Assembly: GCA_949358305.1 (NCBI GenBank)
Contig: OX442316.1
Coordinates: 15,934,001-15,998,000 of the forward strand
Direction of reading: 5' to 3'
From: Strigamia acuminata
Taxonomy: Eukaryota > Arthropoda > Chilopoda > Geophilomorpha > Linotaeniidae
DNA: 64,000 nt
This document shows positions 62,901 through 64,000 of the stretch, one piece after another. The notes below the pieces were generated by a model. That model made no database searches. It was not told the origin of the DNA and saw only the letters and a list, made by a program, of their open reading frames with translations. The translations under genes and the position numbers were made by a program. The stretch's first letter is position 1; each line of letters begins with the position of its first letter.

Positions 62901-64000
62901 TGGTGGTTACCCACTTGAACGGGCTCAGTTCCCGGAGGATCGAGTCTATAGACGGCATCTGAATCGGGTCTATAACCGTTATCGCGTTCAGGGGGCGATA
63001 ATCAATGCATAGTCGAGGTTCCGAGCCTGGACGCATCACCAGGACGATCCGCATGGCGTATTCGCCCAGGGCTTGCGTTACTATGCCCTTGTCGAGCATG
63101 TCTTGGCACATTTGCGTCACGATGTCTCTTTTCTGGGGGTTCATCCCCTTGTAAGGCACTCGAATCGGCTTGTCTGTGGTTAAGACTATTTCGTGTGTTG
63201 CTTCCGTCGTTCGACCAGGTGTCTTGGTCAGAATTCTTTCATGCTTTCGAAGCACTCGCCTTAGTAGCGATGCCTCGTTAACACGCAGTGCTGCCTCCTC
63301 GACCAGGGTGTCCACGACGTTACTCCTCTGTAATTCCAGAGTGAAGGCTGCGAAATCGTAATCTTGGACGAATTTTCGCAATCCTCTTCCGTATTCCTCT
63401 TTGTCCTTGGCTTCGTCCAGTAATTTTTGGGGAACTACGGGGACTGGCCGTTCTCCCTCGGGACTTATCCAGTTCCATGAACGGGTTATCGGGTTTGGCT
63501 GAATTTTCAGTTTTGCCATGATATCCATCCCTAAGAGGAATACTTTGTCGTGGGATGGCAAGACTATGAAGGGGTGGGACAGGTTCCCCCCCTTCCAGTC
63601 GATCATGATGCGAACTACGCCCCTCGGCTTGACGTAGCCGTTGGCGGTGAGCAATTCTACGTTCGCGTTCACTTGTGCCACCTTTTTTTCAATATCCAAG
63701 TCCTTTACTATATCTTCGGATATGAATGAACGATCTGCTCCTGAATCCAGCAGACCGAACAATTTTTGGTTTTCGATCTCCACTGGCAGCATACACAGAG
63801 TTTCGCAATGTGTTTTCGTGACATTGCAGTGAAAAACGCGTAATGTTTGGGGCTCAACCTCCAGATTGAACGGGAGGTCCGTCCAATCTATGTCGACCTC
63901 CGGCTTCGTTCTCACTTGCATACTTGTCAGCGTCACTGTTTCTTCCTTCTTCGGAATGGTCTGCATGCGATCTTTGATCTGTGCTTCTGCCAAGGCATGA
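59962..64000 (-). CDS. pol: Gypsy-type Pol polyprotein (protease, RT, RNase H, integrase), 5' end cut by window
   Basis: Replicative polyprotein of an LTR retrotransposon. The frame is open to the window edge (the first in-window codons are CAT GCC TTG), so its true start is outside. Counting from the codon at 63993: aspartic protease DSGA at 83-86 with a later VFLLGMDIM flap-like region; reverse transcriptase with MDLSKGYWQVEL and YLDD at 428-431; RNase H starting PFVLHTDASKIGLGAAL near 571; zinc-binding HHCC of integrase ending HCPRCQAC near 915-922; catalytic DDE residues D948 (DLMGP), D1007 (SDNGPQF) and E1041 (NPVERLNKD); and a C-terminal GPY-like motif (KRDGPYVIVAEHGGNAYQL). The C-terminal tail is acidic. 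All catalytic residues are present and no stop interrupts 1343 codons. Confidence 0.93.
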   Translation of the reverse strand, partial: HALAEAQIKDRMQTIPKKEETVTLTSMQVRTKPEVDIDWTDLPFNLEVEPQTLRVFHCNVTKTHCETLCMLPVEIENQKLFGLLDSGADRSFISEDIVKDLDIEKKVAQVNANVELLTANGYVKPRGVVRIMIDWKGGNLSHPFIVLPSHDKVFLLGMDIMAKLKIQPNPITRSWNWISPEGERPVPVVPQKLLDEAKDKEEYGRGLRKFVQDYDFAAFTLELQRSNVVDTLVEEAALRVNEASLLRRVLRKHERILTKTPGRTTEATHEIVLTTDKPIRVPYKGMNPQKRDIVTQMCQDMLDKGIVTQALGEYAMRIVLVMRPGSEPRLCIDYRPLNAITVIDPIQMPSIDSILRELSPFKWVTTMDLSKGYWQVELKPEDKLKTAFYSPIGRLMFNVMPFGLVNAPSTFQKLIESVLGDMLHDFVWAYLDDIIITSDTFEEHIDHIDRVVSRLAKAGLHIHPGKSKFCRKELAFLGYRIGVEGIAIDPEKVKAINGFPAPEDIKGVQRFMGMVNFFGRLLSGLAEVAAPITDLLRTDKEFEWTVQCEAAFSTIKQMLADVEKMPLPDLNRPFVLHTDASKIGLGAALLQTHVYNGISQEVPCMFISRKIQGAEKNYTATELECLAVIWAVRKFRDYLEYTNFEVQTDHQALSWLMKLKEPSGRLARWQLELMACDITITYRPGKYNHVADALSRAPASDPQGPDDDGEDDTHLLYCPTPRRIWRLRKANELPVMEPEDRTFCGFWTRTYQPAGTNNSTSEIQSPPPGETHKTLLRAFTAKIEEKTQYAPPTRREFVEHQAADTKCQIITQYLLNGEFPEGMTNPHRRKQFVKEATSYLIDDELLVKYHPTFQDDLSGAGNSVKVVVPASLHTRLLWLMHGHPLASHSGVARTLYRVKQLFFWPGARQKITKFIRHCPRCQACRPRDKVARNAMSLGPYAPFDCLSIDLMGPKPTTGNKNMYILVIMDVATRWPELYALAKPSAENIVECLYDVAMRFGFPRKLISDNGPQFRSRIYKDFCRKFKMDASNTSTYNPQTNPVERLNKDIKYALTVFTDIHNRWDEYLREIAFSIRSTVSRTREFSPAYLNFARELRMPWDPRVAEAVNVLDPSSPHEYVCRLEQTISDTYQHMMAHIFNMRERIADKEGDLAFANFKVNDLVWKEAHTLSNAARGIAAGLADKRDGPYVIVAEHGGNAYQLRRLEDNKNFQSIHGRDLRPYLPEFPQEIWLEGQTHSGQGGTVVDTFQKTNEAENIAEDEDEFFDAESPADEAPAQPEQAISEREEAEESTSEMENKKISNEKNANTSEMNEQVESRSTSTSKINLRPRRSNNPFIRDGKVVGKN

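Larger units (their letters stand above)
55347..64000 (-). mobile_element. Ty3/Gypsy-type LTR retrotransposon (5' part beyond window)
   Basis: Order on the minus strand: pol (open to the window edge, down to 59962), a spliced additional ORF (59584-56119), a polypurine tract and the 3' LTR (56071-55347). The integrase lies C-terminal to RT/RNase H, which is the Ty3/Gypsy order. The upstream gag and 5' LTR are outside the window, so a target duplication and LTR identity cannot be checked. No frame disruption was seen in over 3.9 kb of pol, which suggests a young, possibly intact copy. The insertion lies just after an ABCB exon, in antisense orientation. Confidence 0.88.

Overview
This is a eukaryotic, almost certainly arthropod (crustacean- or hexapod-like) nuclear segment. 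Its genes carry many GT-AG introns, often only 50-60 bp long. The protein set is animal: AQP11/12-type aquaporins, MSL1 with a PEHE domain, SUMO1, FAAH2, ATP-citrate lyase, GTDC1/QTMAN, ABCB transporters and core-1 galactosyltransferase. The background is AT-rich and full of small DNA-transposon relics. The species cannot be named from the sequence alone. All exon joins below are my own reading of splice sites and reading frame.

Layout. 1-8.8 kb: four divergent paralogues of the unorthodox aquaporin (AQP11/12) family on both strands, with foldback and hAT-like MITEs in introns and spacers. 8.8-16 kb: gene-poor, with MITEs, an A-tract minisatellite, a 46-bp poly(A) run and a tRNA-His 3'-end copy. 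16-18.4 kb: a GC-rich exon for a secreted Thr/Lys-rich protein. 18.9-22.0 kb: MSL1 (+). 23.5-24.3 kb: SUMO1 (-). 25.0-27.6 kb: FAAH2 (+). 28.9-37.4 kb: ATP-citrate lyase (+), whose introns hold at least six unrelated minisatellites. 38.2-40.1 kb: GTDC1 (-). 41.1-48.0 kb: a full ABCB transporter (+). 48.2-50.2 kb: C1GALT1-like (+). 51.2-55.3 kb: the 5' half of a second ABCB gene (+). 55.3-64 kb: a Ty3/Gypsy-type LTR retrotransposon on the minus strand, truncated by the window edge.

The genes are unrelated housekeeping and membrane genes, not a pathway. The two local families (aquaporins, ABCB) come from tandem duplication.

The most interesting signals are these. (1) Many unrelated intronic or intergenic minisatellites have unit lengths near multiples of the DNA helical repeat (20, 21, 31, 42 bp) with A/T tracts about 10 bp apart, which predicts curved DNA. 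(2) The Gypsy-like element carries an additional ORF of about 970 codons downstream of pol. It appears to have its own ATG exon and a phase-compatible intron, and shows no envelope features. (3) The second ABCB gene is interrupted by that element. (4) The C1GALT1-like enzyme has lost one Asp of its DxD motif. (5) The first NPA box has degenerated differently in each aquaporin paralogue.
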